From Rhizobium sp. SEMIA4064 (GTDB lineage: Bacteria; Pseudomonadota; Alphaproteobacteria; Rhizobiales; Rhizobiaceae): a DNA stretch of 64,000 bases. The notes beneath the pieces were generated by a model, which saw only the letters and a program-made list of their open reading frames with translations, was not told the DNA's origin and made no database searches. The position numbers and the translations under genes were made by a program. The DNA is taken from assembly GCF_003025035.1 (NCBI RefSeq), contig NZ_PYJN01000001.1, forward strand, positions 187,501 to 251,500, written 5' to 3'. This document shows positions 53,157 to 62,857 of the stretch, one piece after another. Position 1 is the stretch's first letter; every line of letters begins with the position of its first letter.

Positions 53157-53792
53157 TCAATGCGCGCCGGACATGTCGCCGAGCACTTCCTTGGAAGCGA
53201 CGGTGGAGTCGGCGTTGAGCTTGTAGACCATCGGCACGCCGGTCGCGAGGTTGAGCGACAGGATCTGTTCCTTGCTGAGCCGGTCGAGGACCATCACCAG
53301 CGAACGCAGCGAGTTGCCGTGGGCGGCGACCAGTACCTTTTGGCCGGCGAGCACGCGCGGCAGGATTTCCGTGAGGTAATAGGGCCAGACACGGGCGCCG
53401 GTGTCGCGCAGGCTTTCGCCGCCGGGCGGCGGGACGTCGTAGGAGCGGCGCCAGACATGCACCTGCTCTTCGCCCCACTTGGCGCGGGCATCGTCCTTGT
53501 TCAGGCCCGAAAGATCGCCGTAGTCGCGCTCGTTCAGCGCCTGATCCTTGATGGTTTCGAGACCGGGCTGGCCGACTTCATCGAGGATGATCTTCAGCGT
53601 GTGCTGGGCACGCGTCAGCGCCGAGGTGAAGGCGACATCGTACTTGATGCCGTAATCGGCGAGCGCCTTGCCACCGGTCCTGGCTTCTTGGATGCCGAGT
53701 TCGGTGAGGTCGGGGTCCTTCCAGCCGGTAAAAAGATTCTTCAAATTCCAGTCGCTCTGCCCATGGCGAACGAGGACGAGAGTACCGCTCAT
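53157..53792 (-). CDS. gpmA: 2,3-bisphosphoglycerate-dependent phosphoglycerate mutase
   Basis: A 211-residue glycolytic enzyme interconverting 2- and 3-phosphoglycerate. The catalytic motif [20 protein letters not shown], the [20 protein letters not shown] loop, and [20 protein letters not shown] with the second His are all present. It is the short alphaproteobacterial form (E. coli has 250). AAGGAGGAATATTTC before ATG 53792 is a strong ribosome site. It lies downstream of dapB on the same strand, with a palindromic repeat in the gap. Confidence 0.95.
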   Translation of the reverse strand: MSGTLVLVRHGQSDWNLKNLFTGWKDPDLTELGIQEARTGGKALADYGIKYDVAFTSALTRAQHTLKIILDEVGQPGLETIKDQALNERDYGDLSGLNKDDARAKWGEEQVHVWRRSYDVPPPGGESLRDTGARVWPYYLTEILPRVLAGQKVLVAAHGNSLRSLVMVLDRLSKEQILSLNLATGVPMVYKLNADSTVASKEVLGDMSGAH

Positions 53793-53810
53793 GAAATATT
53801 CCTCCTTGAT

Positions 53811-53880
53811 AGAGCAATTCCAGGAAAAGTGCGTGGCGGTTTTCCGTGCGGAATTGCGTGAGAACAAAAGGCTGGAGCGG
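53811..53880. repeat. Palindromic intergenic repeat, copy 2
   Basis: GCAATTCC (53814-53821) pairs with GGAATTGC (53850-53857) around CGGTTTTCCG. Read on the minus strand it parallels the hairpin at 13001-13047 (shared ACGGAAAACCG, CGCAC and TTTCCTGGAAT). It sits just upstream of the gpmA ribosome site. Confidence 0.7.
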
Positions 53881-53900
53881 TTCACCACTCCAGGATGGGA

Positions 53901-54725
53901 TCAGCGTGTGGAAAGCCCGAGGACGTCGAGCATGGAATAAAGGCCGGGTTTCTTGTCGCGCGCCCAGAGCGCGGCCTGAAGCGCGCCGCGGGCAAACAGC
54001 GAGCGGTCACCGGCGCTGTGGGACAATGTCAGGCGTTCGCCTTCGCCGGCGAAGATGACGGAATGGTCGCCGATGACGGCGCCGCCGCGCAGCGTGGCGA
54101 AACCGATGGTGCCGACTGGCCGCGGACCGGTATGGCCGTCGCGCACGCGCACGGAATGATCGTCGAGATCGATGCCGCGGCCCTTCGCCGCCGCCTGGCC
54201 GAGCAGCAACGCGGTGCCGGAGGGGGCGTCGACCTTGTGCTTGTGATGCATCTCCAGCACTTCGATGTCCCAATCTGCCGGCGGAAGCGCTCGCGCCGCC
54301 TGCTCGACAAGGACGCTCAAGAGGTTGATGCCGAGGCCCATATTGCCCGATTTGACGATGCGAGCGTGGCGGGAAGCAGCCTTGAACTTGGCTTCGTCTT
54401 CCGCCGAGCAGCCGGTCGTGCCGATGATGTGGACGACGCGCGCCTGGGCGGCGAGGCCTGCGAAGGTGACGCTGGTGGCCGGTGTGGTGAAGTCGATCAC
54501 GCCTTCGGCATGCAGGAAGGCTGAAAGCGGATCGTCGGTGACGGGAATGCCGATCGGCCCCAGCCCGGCAATTTCGCCGGCATCCTTGCCGATGAAGGCG
54601 GAACCGGGACGGGCGACCGCGGCGTGCAGGGTAACACCTTCCGTGGCGTGGATGAGGCGGATCAGGGCTTGGCCCATACGTCCGGCTGCGCCCACCACCA
54701 CCAGCTTCATCGCATCATCGGTCAT
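53901..54725 (-). CDS. dapB: 4-hydroxy-tetrahydrodipicolinate reductase
   Basis: A 274-residue lysine/diaminopimelate pathway enzyme. The NAD(P) motif is [17 protein letters not shown], then [24 protein letters not shown], and the DapB signature [19 protein letters not shown] with the catalytic His and Lys. ATG 54725 gives [11 protein letters not shown] 54710 is an alternative. It lies 15 bases after the exporter gene on the same strand. Confidence 0.95.
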   Translation of the reverse strand: MTDDAMKLVVVGAAGRMGQALIRLIHATEGVTLHAAVARPGSAFIGKDAGEIAGLGPIGIPVTDDPLSAFLHAEGVIDFTTPATSVTFAGLAAQARVVHIIGTTGCSAEDEAKFKAASRHARIVKSGNMGLGINLLSVLVEQAARALPPADWDIEVLEMHHKHKVDAPSGTALLLGQAAAKGRGIDLDDHSVRVRDGHTGPRPVGTIGFATLRGGAVIGDHSVIFAGEGERLTLSHSAGDRSLFARGALQAALWARDKKPGLYSMLDVLGLSTR

Positions 54726-54740
54726 GTCTTCTCAATCGTC

Positions 54741-56570
54741 TTATTTGCGGGAAGTGCCGGAAACGGCCGGCCGCTGGAGGTTGTTGAGGCGAGCGTAAAG
54801 GCCATTGTCGGCGGTCGCAAGCGTCTCGTGGTTGCCCTCTTCGACGACGCGCCCGTTCTGCATGACAATGATCTTTTCCGCCCGCACGACCGTCGACAGG
54901 CGATGGGCGATGACGACGACGGTGCGGCCGCTCATGGCTTCGTCCAGCGCCTTCTGCACGGCTGCTTCCGATTCGGTATCGAGCGCGGAGGTTGCTTCGT
55001 CCAAAAGCAGGATCGGCGCGTTGCGTACCAGCGCGCGGGCGATCGACAGGCGCTGGCGCTGGCCGCCGGAAAGCGTCACGCCATTCTCGCCGACCGGCGT
55101 GTCATAGCCTTGCGGCTGGGCCAGGATGAAATCATGGGCATAGGCGAGCCGGGCTGCTTCCTCGACTTCGGCATTCGTCGCCTCCGGACGGCCATAACGG
55201 ATGTTGTCGCGGATCGTGCCTTCGAAAAGGTAGGGCTGCTGCGAGACATAGGCGGTCTGCTCGCGCAATGATTGCTTCGTGACATGGGCGATGTCCTGCC
55301 CATCGATGAAGATGCTGCCGGCCTTGGGATCGTAGAAGCGCGGGATGAGATTGATGACGGTGGACTTGCCGGCGCCGGAGGGGCCGACCAATGCCGTCGT
55401 CTCGCCGCCCTCGGCAACGAAACTCACGCCGTTCAGAACCGCCTCGTCACCATAGGCGAAGTCAACGTCACGAAACTCGATACGGGCCTGGGTGACAGTG
55501 AGTGGCTTGGCGTCGATCAGGTCGCGCTGGCGCGGCTCCATGTCGAGCAATTCGTAGATCATGCGCGCATTGACGACGGCCCGCTCTAGCTGCACCTGCA
55601 ATTTGGCTAGACGGCGGGCCGGATCATAGGCGAGCAGCAGCGACACGATGAACGAAAACACCGCACCTGGCGGGACGTTTTCATAGATCGAACGATAGGC
55701 GGCATAGGCAAACACACCGGCCACGGCAAAGCCGGCGACCGTTTCGATCAGCGGGCCGTTACGCTCGGAAATACGGGCAATGCGGTTTTGTCGGTTTTCA
55801 GCCGCCGTAATCAGCTTATCGACTTTGCGTTCGAGTTCGCGCTCCATCGTGAAGGCTTTGACGATGGAAACCCCTTGAATAGTCTCCTGCATCGCGCCGA
55901 GCACACGGCTGTTGAGAATGACCGCCTCGCGCGTAACGGCGCGCAGGCGTCTTGAGATGTGGCGCAAGGCCAGAAACACAGGCGGCGCAATGACGAAGAA
56001 CAGGAGGCTGAGTAGCGGGTCCTGATAGACCATATTGGCCAGCAGAAAGACAAATGACAAAAAGTCACGCGCGGTCGATGTGATGATAAGGTTCATCACA
56101 TCGCGGATACCGGAAACGTTCTGACTCACTCGCGCCGCAATCTGAGCCGAACGGGCTTCGCTGAAGAAGCCAACCGACAATGTCATCAAATGTGCATAGA
56201 GGCGCCTTTGATAACGGGCAATGATGTCATTGCCAATTTTAGACAGAATGACCGATTGAAAATAACCAGCAAAACCACGGGCCACAAACGCGGCCAATAT
56301 CGCAAAGCAAATCAGCCACATAACCTCGGCGCGGCGCTCGTAAAAAGCTCCGTTCACGATCGGTCTCATGACGGCGGCCATCGTCGCCGTAGACGCTGCG
56401 ACGACAACGAGGCAAAATATTGCGATCGAGTAGCCCCAGATATGGTCGCGACCGTTTTCAGCAATGATACGCTTCAGCACAGCGGCGATCGTCTCACTGT
56501 CGATATCGGTTTTTTTGGTGTCAGGTGACTTCAAATATCGGCTTCCTGTCTCAAACCAAGCGAGCCGCAT
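54741..56570 (-). CDS. ABC exporter, fused membrane and ATPase domains (MsbA-like)
   Basis: A 609-residue half-transporter. About six helices span residues 45-340 (GYSIAIFCLVVVAASTATMA; FCAYAAYRS-type segment VAGVFAYAAYRS). The ATPase has Walker A GPSGAGKST, Q-loop YVSQQPYLFEGTIRDNIRYG, signature LSGGQRQRLSIARAL, Walker B ILLLDEATSALD and switch IAHRLSTV. The pattern is of lipid/multidrug exporters such as MsbA; whether it flips lipid A precursors here is not shown. ATG 56570 is the first in-frame start; a shorter start is possible. It may be co-transcribed with dapB. Confidence 0.9.
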   Translation of the reverse strand: MRLAWFETGSRYLKSPDTKKTDIDSETIAAVLKRIIAENGRDHIWGYSIAIFCLVVVAASTATMAAVMRPIVNGAFYERRAEVMWLICFAILAAFVARGFAGYFQSVILSKIGNDIIARYQRRLYAHLMTLSVGFFSEARSAQIAARVSQNVSGIRDVMNLIITSTARDFLSFVFLLANMVYQDPLLSLLFFVIAPPVFLALRHISRRLRAVTREAVILNSRVLGAMQETIQGVSIVKAFTMERELERKVDKLITAAENRQNRIARISERNGPLIETVAGFAVAGVFAYAAYRSIYENVPPGAVFSFIVSLLLAYDPARRLAKLQVQLERAVVNARMIYELLDMEPRQRDLIDAKPLTVTQARIEFRDVDFAYGDEAVLNGVSFVAEGGETTALVGPSGAGKSTVINLIPRFYDPKAGSIFIDGQDIAHVTKQSLREQTAYVSQQPYLFEGTIRDNIRYGRPEATNAEVEEAARLAYAHDFILAQPQGYDTPVGENGVTLSGGQRQRLSIARALVRNAPILLLDEATSALDTESEAAVQKALDEAMSGRTVVVIAHRLSTVVRAEKIIVMQNGRVVEEGNHETLATADNGLYARLNNLQRPAVSGTSRK

Positions 56571-56749
56571 ATGGCACGAGCTTTCGCGGGTCTATAAAGA
56601 GTTGGGACGACTTTGGCTAGATATGGCCTGTTGCACTGGTTAAAGCGGGTCATGGAGCCAAGCTCATTATAAGGGAAGGCAGCGCCTTCAAAAAGGCGTC
56701 GCGTGGTCGTGAGCGATCCCCTCGACGACCGCCGCCGAAGCCCACTTGA

Positions 56750-57775
56750 TCAACGCCGCCAGCGGCGGCCGTCCGTCGCCAGGCCGAAATTGGCCGGCAT
56801 GCGGGCGTAGGCCGAAAGGCCGGCGAGTGCGGCCAGTGGATGGGTGACCACATGCGTCGGGATCGTTTTCAGCAGCGCGGAATGCGGCGCCTTATCCTCG
56901 AAGGCGGCGCGGAATTCCGGCTTCTGCAGCGCCGGCAGGATCTTTTGCGAGATGCCGCCGGAAAGGTAGACGCCACCGCGCGCCATGAAGACCAGCGCGA
57001 TATCGCCCGCGACACGACCGAGATAGGTGACGAACAGCGTCACGGTTTCTTCAGCCTGGGCGTTGGTGCCGGCAAGCGCATGGGTGGTGATATCAGCCGG
57101 TTGCGTCAGCACGGGCTCGATGCCGTCTGCCTTGCAGATCGCGTTGTAAAGATATTGCAGGCCGCGGCCGCAGAGGACCTGCTCGGCGGAGATACGGCCC
57201 TCGATGGGCTCCAGGTGCGGCCAGATCTGAAGATCGCGCGCGTTGCGCGGCCCGAGATCGATATGGCCGCCTTCGCCGGGCACCGGGATCCAGGCATGTT
57301 GGGCATGTATAAGCCCGGCAACGCCAAGGCCGGTGCCAGGCCCGAGTACGGCACGCGAGGCGATCATGCCTTCGGAGGTTTCGCCGATGGTCTCGCGATG
57401 CTCCTCGGAGACACCGGCTATCGCCAGAGCCTGTGCCTCGAAATCATTGATGATCAGCACATCCTCGAGACCGAGATTGGCGATCATCGTCTTCGGCCGG
57501 ATCACCCAGTCGCAATTGGTCAGCGGAATTTCGTCGCCACGAACCGGCGCCGCAACGGCAAGGATCGCCGAACGCGGCTGCACCGCCGTCTTGTCGAGGA
57601 CGCCCTGCTGGATCGCCTCGTCGATTGTTTTGAAATCGGCGGTATGCACGTTCGGGAAATGCTTCGGCTCGGCATAGACATCGACGAGGATCGAAAAGCG
57701 TGCGTTGGTTCCCCCGATATCGCCGATCAGAATAGGAAAGGGCAGGGGGGCTTCGCTGTGATTGAGCTTGGGCAT
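56750..57775 (-). CDS. glk: Glucokinase
   Basis: A 341-residue ROK-unrelated, E. coli-type glucokinase. The phosphate-binding [19 protein letters not shown], the sugar site [11 protein letters not shown] and [15 protein letters not shown], the ATP-binding [14 protein letters not shown] and [14 protein letters not shown] with zinc-free catalytic region, and [14 protein letters not shown] are all clear. It phosphorylates glucose for the Entner-Doudoroff route used by rhizobia. It starts 31 bases after mgsA on the same strand. Confidence 0.95.
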   Translation of the reverse strand: MPKLNHSEAPLPFPILIGDIGGTNARFSILVDVYAEPKHFPNVHTADFKTIDEAIQQGVLDKTAVQPRSAILAVAAPVRGDEIPLTNCDWVIRPKTMIANLGLEDVLIINDFEAQALAIAGVSEEHRETIGETSEGMIASRAVLGPGTGLGVAGLIHAQHAWIPVPGEGGHIDLGPRNARDLQIWPHLEPIEGRISAEQVLCGRGLQYLYNAICKADGIEPVLTQPADITTHALAGTNAQAEETVTLFVTYLGRVAGDIALVFMARGGVYLSGGISQKILPALQKPEFRAAFEDKAPHSALLKTIPTHVVTHPLAALAGLSAYARMPANFGLATDGRRWRR

Positions 57776-57806
57776 GGCCAGGTCCGTGGTCTGCCGCCGA
57801 GGCGGA

Positions 57807-58184
57807 TTAATGGTTCAGTGTTTTGATCAGTCGTTCTGCGGTGGCTTCGTTGAGAGCCATGGGAATGTCGTAGAGAACGGCAAGCCGCGTCAACGCTTTC
57901 ACGTCGACATCATGCGGCACAGGGGTCAGCGGGTCGATGAAGAAAACAAGCAGATCGATATCGCCGGTGGCGATCATGGCGCCGATCTGCTGATCGCCGC
58001 CGAGCGGACCGCTCTTCATGCGGGTGACCGTAAGGCCAGGGCAGGCATCGAGCACCCGGCCGCCGGTCGTGCCCGTGGCAACGATATGCCAATTGGAAAG
58101 CGCATCCTGATTGCGGCGGGCAAATTCCGCCATTGCATCCTTCTTCTGATCATGCGCGATCAGCGCGATGCATTTGCCGGCCAT
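57807..58184 (-). CDS. mgsA: Methylglyoxal synthase
   Basis: A 125-residue enzyme turning dihydroxyacetone phosphate into methylglyoxal plus phosphate. The family core is [15 protein letters not shown] with His, [30 protein letters not shown] with the catalytic Asp near it in [14 protein letters not shown], and [11 protein letters not shown] with the proton-transfer His. It is somewhat shorter than E. coli MgsA (152). It precedes glk and is likely co-transcribed with it. Confidence 0.94.
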   Translation of the reverse strand: MAGKCIALIAHDQKKDAMAEFARRNQDALSNWHIVATGTTGGRVLDACPGLTVTRMKSGPLGGDQQIGAMIATGDIDLLVFFIDPLTPVPHDVDVKALTRLAVLYDIPMALNEATAERLIKTLNH

Positions 58185-58277
58185 GAAGCTCCCGTTCCGC
58201 TCAGGACCTAGTGCCCAAGACTTTTAATCGATTTATCTGCCTTCTATACCAAGAGACAAGCCTTTGAAAGACGGGTC

Positions 58278-58297
58278 GAACCGGTCGAAACCGGTTC
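58278..58297 (-). terminator. Hairpin after mepA
   Basis: GAACCGGT, loop of four, ACCGGTTC: a perfect 8-bp stem seven bases past the mepA stop codon, followed on the minus strand by a modest T-rich stretch (CTTTC). Probably a weak terminator. Confidence 0.5.
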
Positions 58298-58304
58298 AGC
58301 CGCT

Positions 58305-59351
58305 TTACTGCTGCGGGACGCTGCCGGGCGGGGTGTTGCCCGTATCGGCGCTGGAAACCGGCATCGCACCGGTCGTGGCGCTGGCCGCAGCAGCCTTGGT
58401 GCCGAAGGTAGCGGCGCGGGCCGAGGCGACGGAAGGTGCATCCAGCACGGCCCGGCAGGACTTTGGCAGATCGGAAACCATGACTTCGCGCGGCTTTGCC
58501 GGCGGCTTCTCGGTGGGCTTCGGCTTTGCCCAGGGCGCCGGTGTGAACCACCAGGCGAGCGACTTGTCGCAGCCGTCGCCAGCCGCCACAGGTGCCTGCG
58601 GCTTGCAGTTGGCCGAGCCTGCGGGGCAGCGGATGCGGATATGGAAATGCGAGTCATGGCCATATTCGGGGCGCAGCTTGCCGAGATAGGTTCGGTCGCC
58701 GGTCCACGTGTCGCACATCTTCTTCTTGATCGCCGGATTGACGAAGATGCGTTCGACTTCGGGGTAGCTCGCGGCGCGCATCAGGAGGCGGGCATGCTCC
58801 GGTGTCCAGACCTTGTCGTTGATCGTCAGGAACTTGTCCTTCGCCAGCATGCTGGTGAAGGGCAAGGTTTCGCGCTCGGCCGCTGTCAGCGTGTGCGACG
58901 GCATTGGCGTCAGCCAGACGTCGGCATCGAGGCCGATCTGATGCGAGGCATGACCGTTGAACATCGGGCCGCCGCGTGGCTGCGAGATATCGCCCACCAG
59001 AATGCCCGGCCATCCGTCATATTTGGCGGCGTCGCGCGACAGGCGCTCGAGGAGTGTGATCATTTCCGGTCGGCCCCAGCGGCGGTTGCGCGACGGGCGC
59101 ATCGCCTCCCAGGTCGGCCCGTCGGTCGGCAGCGCCACGGCGCCGGAAAGGCAGCCCTTGGCATAAAAGCCGATCGATTGCGGCGGTCCCTGCGTCGGCA
59201 GCGTTACGGCGCCGAAGATCGCCTTGGCGCTGCCGGGCGTCGGGGTTGCCTGTTGCGCCAGCGCATCGCCGCTGATGAGGCCCGCGCCGATCGTGGCGGC
59301 GAGGGAAAGTTTGCTGACCAAATTGAAGGTCCGAACCAGGACAGAAATCAT
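58305..59351 (-). CDS. mepA: Penicillin-insensitive murein endopeptidase
   Basis: A 348-residue periplasmic LAS-type metallopeptidase that cuts the D-Ala-mDAP cross-links of peptidoglycan. The signal peptide ends near GDALA (residue 32). Zinc ligands are in FNGHASHQIGLDADVWLTPM (His, Asp) and GHDSHFHIRIRCP (His pair). Paired cysteines are spread through the protein (KGCLSG, KKMCDTW, RIRCPAGSANC, DGCDKSL). A Pro/Lys/Ala-rich C-terminal extension of about 70 residues is longer than in E. coli MepA (274). Confidence 0.93.
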   Translation of the reverse strand: MISVLVRTFNLVSKLSLAATIGAGLISGDALAQQATPTPGSAKAIFGAVTLPTQGPPQSIGFYAKGCLSGAVALPTDGPTWEAMRPSRNRRWGRPEMITLLERLSRDAAKYDGWPGILVGDISQPRGGPMFNGHASHQIGLDADVWLTPMPSHTLTAAERETLPFTSMLAKDKFLTINDKVWTPEHARLLMRAASYPEVERIFVNPAIKKKMCDTWTGDRTYLGKLRPEYGHDSHFHIRIRCPAGSANCKPQAPVAAGDGCDKSLAWWFTPAPWAKPKPTEKPPAKPREVMVSDLPKSCRAVLDAPSVASARAATFGTKAAAASATTGAMPVSSADTGNTPPGSVPQQ

Positions 59352-59495
59352 GTGGTTCCCTAAGAAGCTGCCGGCAATGGCCGAGGTGATTTGCGCGCGA
59401 ATCTACCTTGAAAAGCAATTTTGGTGAATCCGTGTTTTATCGCTCGAGCCTAATGAGCGGCCGCAAATTGCCCGCTCGGACCGCTAAGTACATGA

Positions 59496-60065
59496 TCAGC
59501 CAGCCAGAATTTCCGCCGTCTTGCGGATGCGCGATAGCCGCGGCAAGACCTTGGTGCAGGCGAAATCCTGCATTTCCTGCGAAAGGGTCGTCACCGCATC
59601 TTCGGCGACGATGATGGAATAATTGGCCGCATAGCCGTCGCGAACGGTGGATTCGACGCCGAAATTGGTGGCGACGCCGGTAAGGATCAGTGTTTTGATG
59701 CCGCGGCGGCGCAGTTGCAGATCGAGTTCGGTGCCGTAAAAGGCGCTCCAGTGGCGCTTGACGATGGCGATGTCGGGTGTCAGCGCTGCGATCTCGGCGG
59801 GTACGGCGAGAGCTGCGGGCGGTAAACCTCCCTCTGGAAAGCTGAAGGTTTCATCCACGGGCTGGTTGACAGCATCGACATAGTTTGCGGAAAATCCAAC
59901 GGTCACAAAGACTGTGGTGCCGCCGTCGGCTTTCAATTTTTTGGCGATGGCGGCGGTATTCTCGACGACCTGTTGCGCAGAGTGGGGTGCGAGCGGGCGG
60001 CTGAGAACTAGGCCCTGCAGATCGATGGAGACAAGTGCGGTGGTTTGGGGATCGTAAAGAGGCAT
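59496..60065 (-). CDS. Isochorismatase-like cysteine-hydrolase family protein lacking the cysteine
   Basis: A 189-residue protein. The fold markers are ALVSIDLQGLVL with the catalytic-site Asp, AIVKRHWSAFYGTELDLQLR with the Lys, and ILTGVATNFGVESTVRDGYA where the usual nucleophilic Cys is Gly. True isochorismatases and proteins such as YecD also lack the Cys, so it may be a non-nicotinamidase hydrolase. ATG 60065 starts the homology; the frame upstream runs into the divergent tetR promoter. Likely the target of the adjacent TetR regulator. Confidence 0.87.
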   Translation of the reverse strand: MPLYDPQTTALVSIDLQGLVLSRPLAPHSAQQVVENTAAIAKKLKADGGTTVFVTVGFSANYVDAVNQPVDETFSFPEGGLPPAALAVPAEIAALTPDIAIVKRHWSAFYGTELDLQLRRRGIKTLILTGVATNFGVESTVRDGYAANYSIIVAEDAVTTLSQEMQDFACTKVLPRLSRIRKTAEILAG

Positions 60066-60085
60066 CAGGGGGCTCCGGGGAAATA

Positions 60086-60125
60086 TGAGGTTATCCTCAC
60101 AATGACAAATATGAGGGAATCCTCG
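60086..60125. promoter_or_regulatory. Two tandem palindromic operator-like sites
   Basis: TGAGG-TTAT-CCTCA (60086-60099) and TGAGG-GAAT-CCTCG (60112-60125), centred 26 bp apart and each preceded by AAATA. They lie in the 36-bp gap between the divergent hydrolase and tetR starts, the second overlapping the first tetR codons. They are probable binding sites of the TetR protein. Confidence 0.75.
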
Positions 60126-60737
60126 CAAAAATCAAGCGCGGAACCGCAAACGCGTATTCCGAAGCGCCGCCGCGGCCATGATCGCGTTGCCGTGCTTCTG
60201 GAAGCGGCCGCAAAAATCTTCGTTCAAAAGGGCTATGATGCTGCGACGATGACGGAGATCGCCGCAGAAGCGCACTCGTCGATCGGCTCGCTCTATCAGT
60301 TCTTCCCGACCAAGCCGCTGCTTGCCGAAGCGCTGCATATCGATCGGCTGGAGCGGCTGAAGGCGGTGCTTCAGGACATCGCGGAAAAGAGCGGCGGCCT
60401 TTCGGCGGCCGATAGCGGGGAGGCAATCTTCGACAGGCTGGGCGCTTTCATCGAGGAGTTTCCGGAATTTCCGGTGGTTGCCGCCCGCCGCGACGTGCCG
60501 AAGGACCGAAAGATGCGTTCGCGGGCGGAGCTGAAGGAGCTGATTTCCGCCATCCTGCGGCGAGCCGAGCCGCCGATCACGGATGATGTCGCCTTGATGT
60601 CGGCGATCGTTCTCGAACTGCTGCGCATCGCCGTCGTCGCCGCCAACGAGCCGGAAACGGCAGGCGACCGGCGTCTCGTCCACGAGTTTCGCCTGATGCT
60701 GCGCAAACGCCTTGAAGAAGCTGCGGCAAAAGCCTGA
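60102..60737 (+). CDS. TetR-family transcriptional regulator
   Basis: A 211-residue regulator. The N-terminal helix-turn-helix is RVAVLLEAAAKIFVQKGYDA, then ATMTEIAAEAHSSIGSLYQF and FPTKPLLAEAL, a full TetR match. The C-terminal ligand/dimer domain is helical and unassigned. ATG 60102 or ATG 60111 can start it; both leave an Arg/Lys-rich stretch (RIPKRRRGHDR) before the HTH. It is divergent from the isochorismatase-like gene and probably represses it and itself. Confidence 0.92.
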   Translation: MTNMRESSQKSSAEPQTRIPKRRRGHDRVAVLLEAAAKIFVQKGYDAATMTEIAAEAHSSIGSLYQFFPTKPLLAEALHIDRLERLKAVLQDIAEKSGGLSAADSGEAIFDRLGAFIEEFPEFPVVAARRDVPKDRKMRSRAELKELISAILRRAEPPITDDVALMSAIVLELLRIAVVAANEPETAGDRRLVHEFRLMLRKRLEEAAAKA

Positions 60738-60847
60738 TTTCGCGGAATGGCAGTCGGCGGGTTTGTGAACAGATGAGCAATTCCGTCCTGCTTTTCGCCC
60801 TCATTTGGCCTATGCTTGATTCCCATCAAATCATCAGAGGATCATGA

Positions 60848-62686
60848 ATGGCATTGTCGCGGTTGAAAGCAGGCTTGGTTGCTTCTCTTTTCTGCCTGCT
60901 AGTCTTGCCGGCGCCCTCCAACGCCGACGAGTTACAGTTCCGTATTGGCACCGCCATTCTCGGTGATCTGAAATACCAGCCCGGCTTCAAGCATTTCGAC
61001 TATGTCAATCCGGACGCACCGAAGGGCGGCGAGCTGAAGCTTTCGAGCAACGGTACGTTCGATACGCTCAATCCCGTTTTGCTGAAGGGTAACCCCGCAG
61101 CGGGGCTCAGCCTGGTATTTGATACCCTGATGAAGTCGGCCGACGACGAAGTCTTCTCTTCGTATGGATTGCTTGCAGAAGGCGTGTCCTATCCGGAAGA
61201 TGTCTCGAGCGCCACGTTCCGTCTGCGGGCTGAGGCCAAATGGGCCGACGGGACACCGGTCACCCCCGACGATGTCGTCTTCAGCTTCGAAAAATCGAAG
61301 GAACTCAATCCGTTCCTGACGAGCTACTATTCACATGTGACGCGTGCCGAAAAAACCGGCGACCGTGACATCACCTTCTCTTTCGACCAGAAGAACAACC
61401 GCGAACTGCCCTCCATTCTCGGACAGCTTCTGATCGTGCCGAAACATTGGTGGGAAGCAACGGGTCCCGATGGCAAGCCACGCGACATCACGCGTACGAC
61501 GCTGGAGCCGCTCATGGGCTCCGGGCCATATAAGATCGTGTCGGTGTCGCCGGGATCTACCATCCGCTATGAACTCCGTGACGACTATTGGGGCAAGAAC
61601 CTCTCCGTCAATGTTGGCGAGAACAACTTCGGAGCCATCTCGTATGCCTACTACGGCGACGACGATGTGGAATTTGAGGGTTTTCGTGGCGGCAATGTCG
61701 ATTTCTGGCAGGATAACAGCGCCAGCCGTTGGGTAACGGGCTATGACTTCCCGGCCGCCAAGGATGGCCGCATCAAGCGGGAAGATTTGCCCAATCCGCT
61801 GCGCGCGACCGGCGTGATGCAGGCGCTGGTTCCGAACATGCGCCGCGATCAGTTCAAGGACCAGCGGGTACGCGAAGCGCTCAACTACGCCTTTGATTTC
61901 GAGGAGATCAACCGCACGGTCGCTTATGGTGTATATCACCGTGACGACAGCTATTTCTTCGGCACCAAACTCGCTTCCTCCGGTCTGCCCCAGGGGGAAG
62001 AGCTGAATATTCTGAACGAGATCAAGGACAAGGTGCCGCCCGAGGTCTTTACGACACCCTACAGCAATCCCGTAGGTGGCGATCAGCAGAAGTCTCGCGA
62101 CAATCTTCGTAAGGCAATCGCGCTTCTCAAGGATGCCGGCTATGTGATCAAGGGCAACCAGATGGTCAATGCCAAGACCGGGCAGCCCTTTTCCATCGAG
62201 ATCCTTCTCGGCAGCCCATTTGTTGAAAAATGGGTGCTGCCCTATACGCAGAACCTCAAGAAGATTGGCATCGACGCGCGCGTACGCACCGTCGATTCCT
62301 CGCAATACATCAATCGTGTCCGCAGTTTCGACTATGACATGATCTGGAATGTGTGGGCCCAGACCCTCAATCCCGGAAACGAGCAGACGGATTTCTGGGG
62401 TTCTGCCTCAGTTAACCGTCCAGGTTCTCGAAATTATGCGGGCATAGCCGATCCCGGTGTCGATGCACTGATCACCAAGGCCATCTTTGCCAAGGATGTC
62501 GCCGAAAAGGAGGCGTCGGCGAGGGCGCTCGACCGTGTTCTGCTCGCCCATCACTACGTCGTTCCGCTGTTCTATGCCACCAGCTTCCACATCGCCTATT
62601 GGGACAAGTTCGAACATCCGGCCAATCTGCCGGAATATTCGATGGGCTTTCCCGAGACATGGTGGTCGAAGAACGCCGGCAAATGA
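60848..62686 (+). CDS. yejA: Peptide ABC transporter substrate-binding protein (YejA-type)
   Basis: A 612-residue SBP_bac_5 family periplasmic protein. The signal peptide ends near APSNA (residue 26). GDLKYQPGFKHFDYVNPDAP followed by KGGELKLSSNGTFDTLNPVL is characteristic of YejA and its relatives; FRLRAEAKWADGTPVTPDDV and MGSGPYKIVSVSPG are general family motifs, and SVNRPGSRNYAGIADPGVDA is near the end. In E. coli, YejABEF imports oligopeptides including microcin C. AGAGGATCATGA precedes ATG 60848. Permease genes yejB and yejE follow. Confidence 0.92.
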   Translation: MALSRLKAGLVASLFCLLVLPAPSNADELQFRIGTAILGDLKYQPGFKHFDYVNPDAPKGGELKLSSNGTFDTLNPVLLKGNPAAGLSLVFDTLMKSADDEVFSSYGLLAEGVSYPEDVSSATFRLRAEAKWADGTPVTPDDVVFSFEKSKELNPFLTSYYSHVTRAEKTGDRDITFSFDQKNNRELPSILGQLLIVPKHWWEATGPDGKPRDITRTTLEPLMGSGPYKIVSVSPGSTIRYELRDDYWGKNLSVNVGENNFGAISYAYYGDDDVEFEGFRGGNVDFWQDNSASRWVTGYDFPAAKDGRIKREDLPNPLRATGVMQALVPNMRRDQFKDQRVREALNYAFDFEEINRTVAYGVYHRDDSYFFGTKLASSGLPQGEELNILNEIKDKVPPEVFTTPYSNPVGGDQQKSRDNLRKAIALLKDAGYVIKGNQMVNAKTGQPFSIEILLGSPFVEKWVLPYTQNLKKIGIDARVRTVDSSQYINRVRSFDYDMIWNVWAQTLNPGNEQTDFWGSASVNRPGSRNYAGIADPGVDALITKAIFAKDVAEKEASARALDRVLLAHHYVVPLFYATSFHIAYWDKFEHPANLPEYSMGFPETWWSKNAGK

Positions 62687-62857
62687 GCGGCTCTTGCAAT
62701 GACGGGCATGCTGGCTCCAAATGCCCCATGCCGATTCGGCAATTTCAGCCTGAAATGACTGCGCCGGCTCTATTCGGCGGAAGGGAACAAACGACTTGAA
62801 CGACGGATGGATTGAGGCGGGAGCAGGCATATTCCTCGATGAGGGAGTGACGGGCTG

